A stretch of DNA of 64,000 nucleotides from CAVRJC01 sp963721435 (GTDB taxonomy: Bacteria; Actinomycetota; Acidimicrobiia; IMCC26256; DASPTH01). Positions 34,067-44,181 of the stretch are shown piece by piece. The stretch spans positions 248,001-312,000 of the forward strand of contig CAVRJC010000006.1 of assembly GCA_963721435.1 (NCBI GenBank). The letters run 5' to 3'. Position 1 is the stretch's first letter. The number at the start of each line of letters is the position of its first letter. The notes below the pieces were generated by a model. That model did not search any database and was not told the origin of the DNA. It saw nothing but the letters and a program-made list of their open reading frames with translations. Position numbers and translations under genes: made by a program.

Positions 34067-34930
34067 TCACCAGCGCGGTTTGTCGTTGACCGGCGTCCAC
34101 TGCTTGCAGGCGACGATCGGGAGGCCGACGACGGTGGTGCTCACCCCGATGCGTCGGGCATCACGGGACGCCGCTTCGATCGCTTCCAGGGGGGCGGGGG
34201 ACAGGCCGAGAGCGGCGCGCATCTCGGAGATACGCACCTGGGCGAGCGACTGACGCTGGGACCGCTCGATCTCGAGCAACAGGGCCTGACCCGAGTTGGT
34301 GGTCTGTGCGCCCAGGAGGTCAGCCGCGGCTTCCGCGTTCCAGAGGCGACCGTTGATCTTGTTGGTGACCTCGGCGAAGGTCGGGACATCCTCACCCACT
34401 GCGGCGGAGAGTTGCGCCATCGCCGCGTTCATCTGCTCCTGCATCTGCGCGCGGGCGAGCGTGTCGAGCAGCTCCTCTTTCTCCGACAACTTGCGCTGCA
34501 GCGCGTCACCGTTCTGCGCGACGGCGGCCTTGGCGCTCTCCGCGGCGCGGGCGGCCTGCAGGAGCTGTTGCTGCAGCTCGCCGATCTCGCGCTCCGAGGC
34601 GATCACGTCGCCGGCGAGCGACTCGGCGGCCTCGTTCAACTCGGCCGCCCGCTGCGGGTCACCGAGTCGCGACTCCCGATCCGCGAGCAGCAGCGCTTGA
34701 CCTGCCGATGCATTGGCCTTGTCATGTCTCGACGACGCGCGGTCGAGGCGAGCTTGCGCCTGCTTCTGGTTGGCGATGACGTGCGCGGCCTGTTCGGTGA
34801 GCCGGCGGTGTTGAGCACGCGCTTCCTGGATCGCCTGCTCGAGCAGAACTTTGGGGTCGGCGGTCTCCTCGTGCAGGACGTGCAGCTTCATCGCGAGGTA
34901 CTTCCAACGACGTTTGATCACTTTCCACAT
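34067..34930 (-). CDS. pspA: PspA/IM30 family membrane-stress protein
   Basis: 287 residues from MWKVIKRRWKYLAMKLHVLH. The ESCRT-III-like PspA pattern is clear: EETADPKVLLEQAIQEARAQ (the family's helix 1 end), then long coiled coil QAQARLDRASSRHDKANASA and EREIGELQQQLLQAARAAES. A C-terminal tail follows. PspA coats the inner membrane face during envelope stress. AAGGGAGGG lies upstream of the ATG. A small two-span membrane gene overlaps its start, and an FHA-regulator gene lies further upstream on the same strand. Confidence 0.82.
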   Translation of the reverse strand: MWKVIKRRWKYLAMKLHVLHEETADPKVLLEQAIQEARAQHRRLTEQAAHVIANQKQAQARLDRASSRHDKANASAGQALLLADRESRLGDPQRAAELNEAAESLAGDVIASEREIGELQQQLLQAARAAESAKAAVAQNGDALQRKLSEKEELLDTLARAQMQEQMNAAMAQLSAAVGEDVPTFAEVTNKINGRLWNAEAAADLLGAQTTNSGQALLLEIERSQRQSLAQVRISEMRAALGLSPAPLEAIEAASRDARRIGVSTTVVGLPIVACKQWTPVNDKPRW

Positions 34931-35146
34931 CGTGACCCTCCCTTGGGGCTCGATGACATTCCGAACTTGGCAACGACGAACACGAGGGCGGCGACCGCGA
35001 CGAGCACGAGTGCGTGCCAGCGCGAAGTCGAGGACGGTTGTGACGAGTGCGAAGCCGAACCACACGGCCGCGACGGTCCCGATGACCCACCACAGCAGTG
35101 CTCGGCCGTGCGTGTCGGGCTCGGGTTCGTGATCGGTGTTCGTCAT
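34918..35146 (-). CDS. Small two-span membrane protein upstream of pspA, one frame change
   Basis: MTNTDHEPEPDTHGRALLWW begins an acidic N-terminus and a span (WVIGTVAAVWFGFALVTTVL). In the next frame a second span LVAVAALVFVVAKFGMSSS and GGSRCGK end at a TGA that overlaps the pspA start by 13 bases. The join lies near 35000. Its position suggests a membrane partner of PspA, as PspB/C-like proteins are elsewhere, but no family match is claimed. Confidence 0.5.
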
Positions 35147-35346
35147 GGGACGATCGTGACCGTGACGTCGCACGAGAGGAACAGCCTGTCGGGGGAACTT
35201 TCCTGTCTCCCGAGCCAGTCGTACATGGCCCCGCGGCAACTGCCGCGTGCGCACGAGTGACGGCGCGAAATACGATTTGGGCGCTGGGCACGATCGGAGG
35301 GGATGTGCCGGTGAGAGGGGCTCGCTCCGTACTCACGACCGGCGGG

Positions 35347-35953
35347 CTATTCGTCGCGGTCGCGGTCCAGGTCCTTGCGCGTTACCGCGCCAGTTTCCAA
35401 GGCGGCCTCCGCGAGGCGATCCCTCCGAGTACCCGGGCCTTCTTCAAAGATGCCGAAGGCGTCGTAGAGCTTGGTGAGTTGGTTCTTGACCGCGGCGTCG
35501 CCGACGCTCATCGCCTCGGCGATGTCGTGCACGGCCGCCGCGCGCTTCACTGCTTTGTCCGAGACGAGGATGGGGCGCACCAGCTCGTGGAGCGCTTCCA
35601 TCTGCCGGCGGGTGAGATCGGGAGCCTTGGCCACTCGTGCCGTCGAAGAGTCCTGCGTGGTCGCCTCGCTGCGGAACCGGATGAGCGCTCGACCGAGCAT
35701 GATCTCGTCGTTGTTGCGCAGGACCTTCTCCCCGTAGAGCGGAGTTCCGTTCACGGTGGTGCCGTTGGTGGACCCGACGTCCCGAAGCGACCATTTGTCG
35801 CCGATCTGGTCCATCACCGCGTGGGCTCGCCGACACCGACGGTTCGTCGACGACGAGATCGTTGGTGTCGCTCTTCCCGACACTGAGGCGGTTCCCCTCG
35901 AGCGTCACGACGTCGTAGCCGCCCGACCGCTTGTGTACCTCGAGCCGTGCCAT
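35347..35953 (-). CDS. FHA domain / winged-helix regulator, one frame change
   Basis: The start MARLEVHKRSGGYDVVTLEG opens an FHA domain: GNRLSVGKSDTNDLVVDEPS (phosphothreonine-binding G-R/K-x-x-x-N type loop), RAHAVMDQIGDKWSLRDVGS then TNGTTVNG. The frame changes near 35832. After residue ~110 comes a winged-helix-like C-terminal domain: LTRRQMEALHELVRPILVSD then IAEAMSVGDAAVKNQLTKLY, as in other actinobacterial FHA-HTH proteins. It may turn kinase output into transcription control. It diverges from the GlnX-GlnH-PknG operon across ~210 bases. Confidence 0.78.
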
Positions 35954-36165
35954 CTCGTCCCTCCCGGCTGCGCGGATCGTAACCCGATCGTGCCGCACGT
36001 CGAGTCCGGCTTTCCATATCCTCGAGGACACTCTTTCGTGGCTTCGCCGAGGGGTAGCTCGCGCTCGACCGCCATTGCCAGAGCGACGAGCCCGTGCGAC
36101 GGTCACCGGGTGGAACGACGAACGCATGTCACGGCCGTCCCGGTCGGGGTGCACAGGAACCGCCG
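35954..36165. promoter_or_regulatory. Divergent promoter region between the FHA regulator and the GlnX operon
   Basis: 212 bases with no gene separate the FHA-winged-helix start (minus) from the GlnX-like start (plus), so both promoters should lie here. No -10/-35 or palindrome was convincing by eye. Confidence 0.4.
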
Positions 36166-37513
36166 GTGACCGCGCCGACGATCCCGACGCGGGCGACCCG
36201 GGGACGGCTGCTGCAGGTGCAGGGAGTCCCCCTGCGCCGTTGGCTCACCACCACGCCCGGGCGGCTCCGCGCCACGTCGGCGCTGATCCTCGTCGCGTTG
36301 CTCGTGCTCGTGCTCGTCACCTCGACCGCCGCAGCCACGCGCGGGGAAGCCGCCCGTGCGGTGGGGCTCAGATCGGTTCCCGAGATGGATGCGTCGGCGC
36401 GGCTCTACGTCGCGCTCGCCAACGCCGACGCCGACGCTACGTCGATCTTCCTGAGGGCCGGTCAGGAGCCGAGCGCGCTCCGTCTCGCGTACCTGCAGGA
36501 GGTCAAGATCGCGGGACGGCAGCTGGCAGCCGTGTCCCGCGACGTCGGATCGTCAACTGCGGAAAAAGATGTACGCGTGATCGCGGGGGCGCTCCCGAAG
36601 TACACCGGTCGCATCGAATCCGCCCGGGTCTACAACCGTGACGGGCTGCCGCTCGGCGCGTCGTATCTGCGCGATGGGCAGCGGATCATGCACGACCAGA
36701 TCCTGCCGGCCGCGACGGCCTTGTACGAACGCGCGATGCGCCGCCTCGACGAGCAGTACCGGTCGGGCACGTCGAGTATCGAGATCGTGCTCGTGGTGCT
36801 CGTGGGCATCGCGGTGATCGGGCTACTGATCGCGACCCAGGCGTTCGTGACCCGTCGCTACAACCGGATCCTGAACTTGGGGCTCCTTGCGGCCACCGTG
36901 ATCGTGTTCGCGTTGCTGGGCTGGTCGGTGGCGTGGTTCGCCTCGGCGCAGAACTCGCTCGTGGCGGCCCAGCGTGAAGGCTCGGACACCGTGCAAGTGG
37001 CCTCGGCGGCGCGGATCCTCGTCCTGCCGCGTGCTGGCCGACGAGAACTTGGCGCTCAGCGAGCGTGGCACGGGCGACAAGTACCTGGCCGACTTCACCG
37101 ACGTGATGAATCGCCTGGGTGAAGACGATGGCGCGGGCGGCGCGCTCGGTGGCGTGTCGCGGACGGCGCAGGGAACGCCCGCAGCCGATCTGACGAGCCC
37201 GCTCCGCGCGGACTTCGCCGACCTGCTCGCGGTGCACACGGATGTCAGGGCGCGCGACGACGGCGGGGACTACGACGGTGCGCTCGCGCTCGCGGTCGGC
37301 GAGGGAGCCGACGACGGGCGTGAAGCGCAGGTCGTGCAGAAGCTCGATGCCGATCTCGAAGCCGTGATCGCCGACGCGCGGGGGCGCCTCGATGCACGGG
37401 CGGCGGACGCACGGTCGGGGTTCGATGTGCTGGAGGCGGCGATCCTCCTCCTCGCGGTTGTCGCGGGCGTGTTCGTGATCGCCGGGCTCCAGCGACGGAT
37501 CGGGGAGTACTGA
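36166..37513 (+). CDS. glnX: GlnX-like four-span membrane sensor protein, one frame change
   Basis: The GTG start at 36166 gives ~448 residues, about the size of M. tuberculosis GlnX. Four spans: SALILVALLVLVLVTSTAAA near the N-terminus, IEIVLVVLVGIAVIGLLIA and LGLLAATVIVFALLGWSVA in the middle, and LEAAILLLAVVAGVFVIAGL at the end. Extracytoplasmic helical segments lie between spans 1-2 and 3-4. The frame changes near 37020. In mycobacteria GlnX and GlnH relay extracellular Asp/Glu/Gln to PknG; the same three genes are in this operon. It overlaps glnH (TGATG). Confidence 0.78.
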
Positions 37514-38475
37514 TGCGACGTTTCGTACGGGCAGCTGTCGCGGTGATGCTCGCCGTCGTCGCGGGCGGGTGCGCCTCGACGTCCGACGAGGCGACGAACG
37601 TGGCGATCACTGCGCTGAAGCCGTCCGCGACCACGGCGCCGCCGACGACCACCACGCTTGCGCCGCTGTCGTGCGATCCAACCGCGAGCTTCCGGCCGAC
37701 GGGGCCACTTCCCACTCCCGGGGAGATGCCCGCGGGATCGAGCATGGACGAGATCCAACGGCGCGGGTTTCTGCGAATCGGCGTCGACGAGAACACGCTC
37801 CAGTTCAGCGCCCGCGATCCGAAGACCGGCAAGCTCATCGGCCTGGAGGTCGACCTGGCCCGTCGGCTCGCGCAGGCGATCTTCGGGAATCCCGACGCGA
37901 TCAGGTTGGTCACCGTCGTCACCGCCCAGAAGGTTCCGCTGGTCGCGGACCACACGGTGGATGCCACCATCAGTGGCGTCTCCATGAGCTGCAGCCGGTG
38001 GCGGGACGTGTCGTTCAGCACCGAGTACTTCACCGCGTTCCACAAGCTCCTGGTGCGAGCCGACTCGACGATCACGGGCATCCAGGACTTGGCCGGCCGC
38101 AAGGTGTGCGTCACGGCCGGATCGTCGTCGGTAGGCATTCTCGACAAGGAGGCGCCGCAGGCAAAGAAGGTGGAGAAGGAGGCTCGCAGCGACTGCCTCC
38201 TTGCGCTGCAGGAAGGCGAGGTCGAGGCCTACTTCAGCCACGACGCGATCCTCTACGGCATGCAGCTCCAGGACCCGAACACGAAGATCCTGCCCGGCGC
38301 AGTGAGCGCGCAGCACTACGGCATCGTGATCGCCAAGGACCGTGTGGATCTGGTGCGGTTCGTCAACGCAGTGCTCGAGCAGATGCGCGAGGACGGCAGC
38401 CTCGAGGCCCTGGTCGACTACTGGCTCCACGAGTTCCACCCGGCGCCGGTTCCTCCTCCTGCGTACCAGGGTTGA
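37513..38475 (+). CDS. glnH: GlnH-like substrate-binding lipoprotein
   Basis: 320 residues, intact. The lipobox VVAGGC at residues ~18-23 marks a lipoprotein, followed by a Thr/Pro linker. The family 3 solute-binding fold is clear: GFLRIGVDENTLQFSARDPK, GLEVDLARRLAQAIFG, DATISGVSMSCSRWRDVSFS, GRKVCVTAGSSSVGIL and YGIVIAKDRVDLVRFVNAV. No ABC permease or ATPase is nearby, which fits a sensing role with GlnX instead of transport. ATG overlaps the glnX stop; the next gene begins two bases after the end. Confidence 0.88.
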   Translation: MRRFVRAAVAVMLAVVAGGCASTSDEATNVAITALKPSATTAPPTTTTLAPLSCDPTASFRPTGPLPTPGEMPAGSSMDEIQRRGFLRIGVDENTLQFSARDPKTGKLIGLEVDLARRLAQAIFGNPDAIRLVTVVTAQKVPLVADHTVDATISGVSMSCSRWRDVSFSTEYFTAFHKLLVRADSTITGIQDLAGRKVCVTAGSSSVGILDKEAPQAKKVEKEARSDCLLALQEGEVEAYFSHDAILYGMQLQDPNTKILPGAVSAQHYGIVIAKDRVDLVRFVNAVLEQMREDGSLEALVDYWLHEFHPAPVPPPAYQG

Positions 38476-38476
38476 C

Positions 38477-39684
38477 ATGACGCTCGACGACATCGATGCC
38501 GCCCTCGCCCACCTGCGCGCCGTCGCCGACCGGATCAGTATCAATCTCGTCGAGCTCGATCGCGACCCGAGCCGGCAACTCCTCGACGGTGCCACGTTGC
38601 GCGGCGAGACCGCGACCCGTTGGGCGGCGGCGCGCCGGTCGCTGGAATCGGTCTGGGACTGGTTCACTCGTTTCAACGCGTTGCTCGACGAGGCGGCCAC
38701 GCTGAGGGGCACGCGGCCACGCGTGGGGCCGGACCTCGAGGTCGAGCTCACGAAGCTGCTCACCGGGTCGTCGATCGAGCTCGCGCGCGCGGAGACGTCC
38801 CGCTCGGCGCACACGCGACCTGGTCGGCGTCAGCGTCGCGACGACGTGCTGCACTCCCGACGAGCTCTTGACGCTCATGTCGGAGGCATTCGAGGAGGCC
38901 AAGTTGGTGGTGATCGGAGCCGGGAGTGCGTGGGACACGTATGTGCCGCAGCTTCAGGCCGTGCGCGCTGCGCTCGCGCGCGTCGCGGAGACCTCGGTCG
39001 GCGCGATGGGATCGGCGAACGACGTTGAGAAGTTGGAGCGCCGGCTCGACGAGCTCGGCGACGCGATCGTGATGGATCCGATGTCGGTGACGGCGCTCGA
39101 CGTCGATGCGGTCGAGGCAGCGGTGGATGAGCTCGGCCGTCGTGCCGAGGCGGCAGAGCACTTCCGCATCGAGGCGCTCGCGCACGTCGCCACAGCACGG
39201 GCACTGCTCGACGAGCTCCGCGACGCAGAACGCGCCGCGGCGGAAGCTCACCGCGAAGGTCGAGATCAAGATCGCGGCGCCGCGGGTCGTGGTGCCGGAC
39301 GCACCGCCGCTCAGTGACGACCTCACCACCGAGTTGGACCGGATCGGGAGGCTGATCGACGAGCAGCAGTGGCACGGAGCCTCCGTCACGCTCGCGGACT
39401 GGACCGAACACCGCGACGCGCGCCGCGCGTTGCGCGACGGAGTGTGCCGAGGCGAATCGGGCACCCATCGCGGCGCGCAACGAGCTGCGCGGACGACTCG
39501 ACGGCTACCGCGCCAAGGCCTATCGCCTGGGCGCCATCGAAGACGTCGACGTGTCGGAGCTGTACGAGGCCGCCCGGGTGGCTCTCTTCACGGCTCCCAC
39601 CGATCTCATGGAAGCAGCAGACGCGGTTGGTCGGTTCCGGCGCGTGCTCCCGAACGATGCCGCCAGTGGAGACGAGCCGCGATG
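38477..39684 (+). CDS. Helical hypothetical protein of the PknG operon, several frame changes
   Basis: The reading frame starts MTLDDIDAALAHLRAVADRI and is helical throughout. It changes frame near 38800 (to TCCTPDELLTLMSEAFEEAK), near 39250 (to KVEIKIAAPRVVVPDAPPLS) and near 39440 (to PIAARNELRGRLDGYRAKAY), ending ...FRRVLPNDAASGDEPR. About 400 residues, no signal peptide or span. I do not recognise a domain. Its place between glnH and pknG, with overlapping ends, suggests a partner of the pathway. Confidence 0.6.
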
Positions 39685-41817
39685 AGATGCCCCGAGCCCG
39701 GATGCGATGGCGAGGTCTACGAGGGGTACTGCACCGTGACCGGGATGAAGATCACCGAGCTGCTCCCGGACCCACTGGCGTCCGGAACCGCGGCGACGAA
39801 GGGCGGCAGCCGGGGGGCGTCGACGCGCGACGACGTCCGCGCCGCGCCCCCTGGGCGGAGGGCTCGTTGCCTTTGCCCCGGTTGCCGAGCATGATCCGAG
39901 CGCCGCGTTGCTCGCCGACCCGAGCGTCAGCGAGGACAAGCGTTCCTGCGCCAACGGCGATGAGCCGGTCGGACGCGGCGCGAGGGCGTTCCCGGGCGCA
40001 CCGAGGGGTTCTGCCGGAAGTGCGGGCATCCGTTCTCGTTCAAGCCGAAGCTCCGCTGGGGACGCTCGTCGGCGGGCGGTACGAGGTCGTGGGCTGCATC
40101 GCCCACGGCGGCCTCGGTTGGATCTACCTCGCCCGCGACCACAAGCTCGAACACGCTGGGTCGTGCTGAAGGGCCTGCTCAACACCGGCGACCCCGACGC
40201 GCTGGCGGCCGCGCTCGCCGAGCGGCGGTTCCTCGTCGAGGTCGAGCACCCCAACATCGTGGAGATCTACGACTTCGTCGAGCACGGCACCGACGGCTAC
40301 ATCGTCATGGAGTACGTCGCGGGCACGAGCTTGCAAGCGTGCTCGCGACCGCCGCGCCGCGAACGACGGAACCCGACCCGCTCCCGGTCGCGCACGCGAT
40401 CGCCTACATCCACGAGATCCTCCCCGCGCTCGGGTACCTGCACCGGCACGGGCTGCTGTTCTGCGACTTCAAGCCCGACAACGTCATCCAGACCGGGACT
40501 CGCTGAAGCTCATCGACCTCGGCGGCGTGTACCGCGTCGGACGACCGGTCGAGCCCGATCTACGGAACGGTCGGCTACCAGGCACCCGAGATCGCGCGTG
40601 ACCGGGCCCACGGCCCCGTCCGACCTGTTCACGGTCGGGCGGACGCTCGCGGTGCTCTGCACCAACTTCCGCGGCTACCAGAGCACCTACGAGTTCACGC
40701 TGCCGTCCGCAGAGCGACGTGCCGCTCTACGCCACGTACGACTCGCTGTACCGGTTCCTGCAGCGCGCGACCGCGCTCCGAACCCCGACGATCGGTTCCA
40801 GACCGCCGACGAGATGGCGGATCAGCTCTTCGGCATCCTGCGCGAAGTCGTCGCGCACGAAGAGGGCACCCGCGTCGTGCGCGCCAGCACGCTGTTCACC
40901 GGCGAGTTCCGCGAGCGCACGACCAGCCCGACTGGCGACGCTGCCGGCGTTGCTCGTGTCGGCCGACGACCCCGCGGCCGGCTACCTCGCGTCGGTCACC
41001 ACCGCTGCCGACGCCGACGCCCTCGTCGAGCTGCTCGAGCAAGTCGCCGCGAACCCACGGTCGAGGTCGATCTGCAGCGTCGCCGCGCGCTCTCGAACTC
41101 GATCGCGTGCAGGAGGCCTGGAGGTGCTCGACCAGATCGAGGCCGAGGACGCCTGGGAGTGGCGCGTGCAGTGGTACCGCGGGCTTGCTCCAGCTGACCG
41201 GACGAGCCGGCATCCGCGGTCGATGAGTTCACGCGACGTCTACCGCACGATTCCCGGGTGAGCTCGCGCCGAAGCTGGCGCTGGCGTTCGCGGCGGAGTC
41301 GGCCGGCGGGATCGACGTCGCGGCGCAGTGGTACGACATCGTGTCGCGCACGGATCCGACGCTTCACCAACGCCGCGTTCGGGCTCGCTCGCTGCCGCCT
41401 CGCGCTCGGCGACCACGACGGGCGCGGTGCGCGCCTACGACCGCGTCCCCGAGGCTTCGAACGCGGCGACCGACGCCCGGACTGCCAAGGCGGAGACGAT
41501 GCTCGCAGCCGAGGAGGGCTCGATCTCGATCTCCGACGTGCTCGCTGCCGGCCACGTGATCGAGCGACTCGCACTCACCGGCGAGCCCCAGCGCTCAGTT
41601 GATCGCGCTCGTGCTCGAGACCACGCTCCGCGTGATCGAAAGGGACGGCGCGACCGACCCTGTGGCAGTCGTGCTCGGACAGCGATTCGACGAGAACGGC
41701 GTTCGTCTCGGGCTCGAGGACACGTACCGTTCGCTGGCGCGGCATTCACCCGTCGGGCTCCAGCGGATCGCCTTCGTCGACCGGGCGAACACGGTGCGGC
41801 CGAGGTCGATCACGTGA
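39682..41817 (+). CDS. pknG: PknG-type Ser/Thr protein kinase with zinc ribbons, many frame changes
   Basis: The N-terminus MRCPEPGCDGEVYEGYCTV then a second ribbon (GFCRKCGHPFSFKPK) corresponds to the PknG rubredoxin-like part. Kinase motifs: GGRYEVVGCIAHGGLGWIYL (Gly loop), WVVLKGLLNTGDPDALAAAL (Lys), EVEHPNIVEIYDFV, GYLHRHGLLFCDFKPDNVI (catalytic loop), LKLIDLGGVYRV, IYGTVGYQAPEIA, DLFTVGRTLAVL. A TPR-like region follows to 41817. These align closely with M. tuberculosis PknG. At least ten single-base indels, mainly in GG/CC runs, break the frame; conserved residues persist between them, so sequence error is more likely than decay. Confidence 0.85.
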
Positions 41818-42732
41818 TGAGCGAAGCCACGACGAGGTGCGACAGCTGCGGCCTCTCGGGCTCGGTCGCGGACGCGTTCTGCGAAGGATGCGGCACGCGT
41901 CTCGCCGGCGTCGCGAGCGGGTGGCGTCGGATCGGACCGAGCTCGACGTCGGCATCGCGGCCGGCGTGACCGATCGCGGGCTTCGGCATGCGACCAACGA
42001 AGACGCGTTGTACGTCGCTCGTGTCGAGGATCGGGTCGTCGGCGTCGTGTGCGACGGAGTGTCCTCGACGAGCGGCGCCGGCGATGCCTCCCACGCCGCC
42101 GCGCGGCTGCCGGCCGCCTCCTCGAGGAGATGATCAGCGCAGGCGGCGCAGACGCAGCCTGGGATTCCGCCGCCGTGATCCGAACCGCGATCGCCGCCGC
42201 GCAAGATGCTGTCGCCGCACTCCCGAAGCCGAGGGGAGACGCTCGCGGCGCGCCGTCCTGCACCTTCGTCGCCGCGGTCTGGGACGGACGCGAGGTCACC
42301 GTGGGGGTCGGGCGACAGTCGCGCGTACTGGATCGACGACGAGACCGCCCGCCAGCTCACGACCGACGACACCTGGGTCCAGGAGCAGGTCGACGCCGGA
42401 CCCATGACCGCGCGCGCCGCGGCCGAACCGATCGACGCGCCCACGAGATCACCCGCTGGCTCGGGCCGACGCCCCGGCCCGACGTGCGGGTCCGTGACCT
42501 TCGTACCGGACGAGCCCGGACGCCTCGTGGTGTGCTCCGACGGTCTCTGGAACTATGCCCCGACCACCGACGGTGGCTCGCGCAGCTGGTACGGGCGAAC
42601 GCATCCGGTGCGCCACTCACGATCGCGCGTTCGCTCGTCGACCACACGCTCGCGGCGGGCGGCCACGACAACATCACCGTTGCCGTCGCGCCATCGACGC
42701 CACACCGAGAGGAACTGCGAGGGGAGCCATGA
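41817..42732 (+). CDS. PP2C-family protein phosphatase with N-terminal zinc ribbon, frame changes
   Basis: MSEATTRCDSCGLSGSVADA and FCEGCGTRL form a CxxC...CxxC ribbon. The PPM/PP2C motifs follow: AAGVTDRGLRHATNEDALYV, VVGVVCDGVSSTSGAGDASH, GDSRAYWIDDE, HEITRWLG, VVCSDGLWNYAP and GGHDNITVAVAPS with the metal-binding Asp residues. Frame changes are near 42110, 42315, 42440 and 42590. It overlaps the ends of pknG and the VWA gene. It is the expected antagonist of the kinase. ~305 residues. Confidence 0.85.
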
Positions 42733-44021
42733 CGAACTTCGAAGCGGAGACGTACCAGAACGAGTACCTCCCGGTCGGCGGCACCGAGGTGAACGCGGTC
42801 GTGACGCGTCACCGCGTCCGGCTCCGGCGCGTGCGCGAGCGCCGGGACTCACGGCGGCCGAGGTCATCCTGCTCGACGTCGTCCGGATCCATGAACCACC
42901 CGCGATCGAAGATCCGCTCCGCCAAGGAGGCGACCGCGGCCGCCATCGACTGCATCCGCGACGGCGTGCACTTCGGGAGTGGTCGCCGGGACCGACACCG
43001 CGAGAGGTGTACCCCGGAAGGACGGCGAGCTGGTCGCGGCGTCGGATGCCGAGACGCGAGCGAAGCCGCGAAGCGGCGGTCACCAACCTGAACGCCGGGG
43101 GTGGCACCGCGATCGGGCAGTGGCTCACGCGCGCCCACACTCTCTTCGACGCGTACCCCGGCGCGATCCACCACGCCATCCTGCTCACCGACGGCCAAGA
43201 ACAGGACGAGTCTCCCGCGGAGCTCGACGCGGTCCTGGCGAAATGTCGAGGGGCGTTCCAGTGCGACTGCCGCGGCGTCGGCGCCGATTGGGAGGTCGCG
43301 GAGCTGCGCGAGATCGCGTCCGCCCTCCTCGGCGACGTCGACCTCGTCCGCGAGCCCGAACAGATGGCCGCCGACTTCACCGAGATGATGGAGCGCTCGA
43401 TGGGGCGAGCGAAACCGACGACGTCGCGCTCCGCCTCTGGACCCGCAGGGAGCGCGCCGCCTTCGTCAAGCAGGTCGCACCGCACGATCGAAGACCTCAC
43501 CGATCGGCGCACCGACGGTGAACGACTCGCACCGGCGACTACCCCACCGGCAGCGTGGGGCGACGAAGTCCGCGACTACCACGTCCGCGTCAACGTTCCC
43601 GCCCGTGCGGCCGGCGAGGAGATGCTCGCCGCTCGCGTGCAGCCTGGTCGTCGACGGCGAGCCGATCTCGGAGGCGAAGGTCCGCGCGATCTGGACCGAG
43701 GACGAGGCGCTGTCGACCCGCCTGAATCCGGAAGTCTGCGCACGACACGGGCAGGCCGAGTAGCCGACGCGAGTCGCAGGACGGGATCGCCGCGCGCTGC
43801 GCGACGGCGACGAGCAGACCGCGATCACCAAACTGGGCGAGGCGGTGCAGATCGCCGCCGCGCTCGGCGACCAGGACAAGCTGGAGCTGCTCGAGGCGGT
43901 CGTCGACATCGTCGATGCGGTCACCGGTACGGTGAAGCTGCGGGGCGATGCCGCTGTCATCGACGAGATGAAGCTCGATGCGGGATCCACGAAGACCGAG
44001 AGGGTTCAGTTCCCGGAGTGA
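42729..44021 (+). CDS. VWA-domain protein of the PknG operon, frame changes
   Basis: MTNFEAETYQNEYLPVGGTE begins a ~430-residue protein. The MIDAS motif is DxSxS-type in the reconstructed segment SGSMNHPRSKIRSAKEATAA; later VTNLNAGGGTAIGQWLTRAH, HHAILLTDGQEQDESPAEL and FQCDCRGVGADWEVAELREI complete the VWA fold. A C-terminal beta region (DYHVRVNVPARAAGEEM, VDGEPISEAKVRAIWTEDEA) and a helical tail follow. Frame changes are frequent (~42815, 42870, 42985, 43420, 43635, 43745). Probably a cytoplasmic metal-dependent protein-binding scaffold. Confidence 0.78.
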
Positions 44022-44181
44022 GTGCCACCTGTCCGCGTGGCACGAGTCGGCGGCGACCGACTACTGCGACCGCTGCGGCGCGCGCATGGACGGGACGGAG
44101 AGCGCCACCTCCGTGGACTCGTCGATCCAGGACGTCGAGGACACCGAGACCACGGAGCGCGTCGAACCGTCACGAGGGTGA
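44018..44181 (+). CDS. Small zinc-ribbon protein with a paired-threonine motif, one frame change
   Basis: GTG 44018 overlaps the VWA stop. Reading MSATCPRG, then (after a lost C near 44040) HESAATDYCDRCGARMDG gives a CxxC-type ribbon. The tail is SIQDVEDTETTERVEPSRG, with two adjacent threonines in an acidic setting. It ends TGATG with the next gene. It could also be the N-terminal part of the FHA protein if the junction is an indel. Confidence 0.5.
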
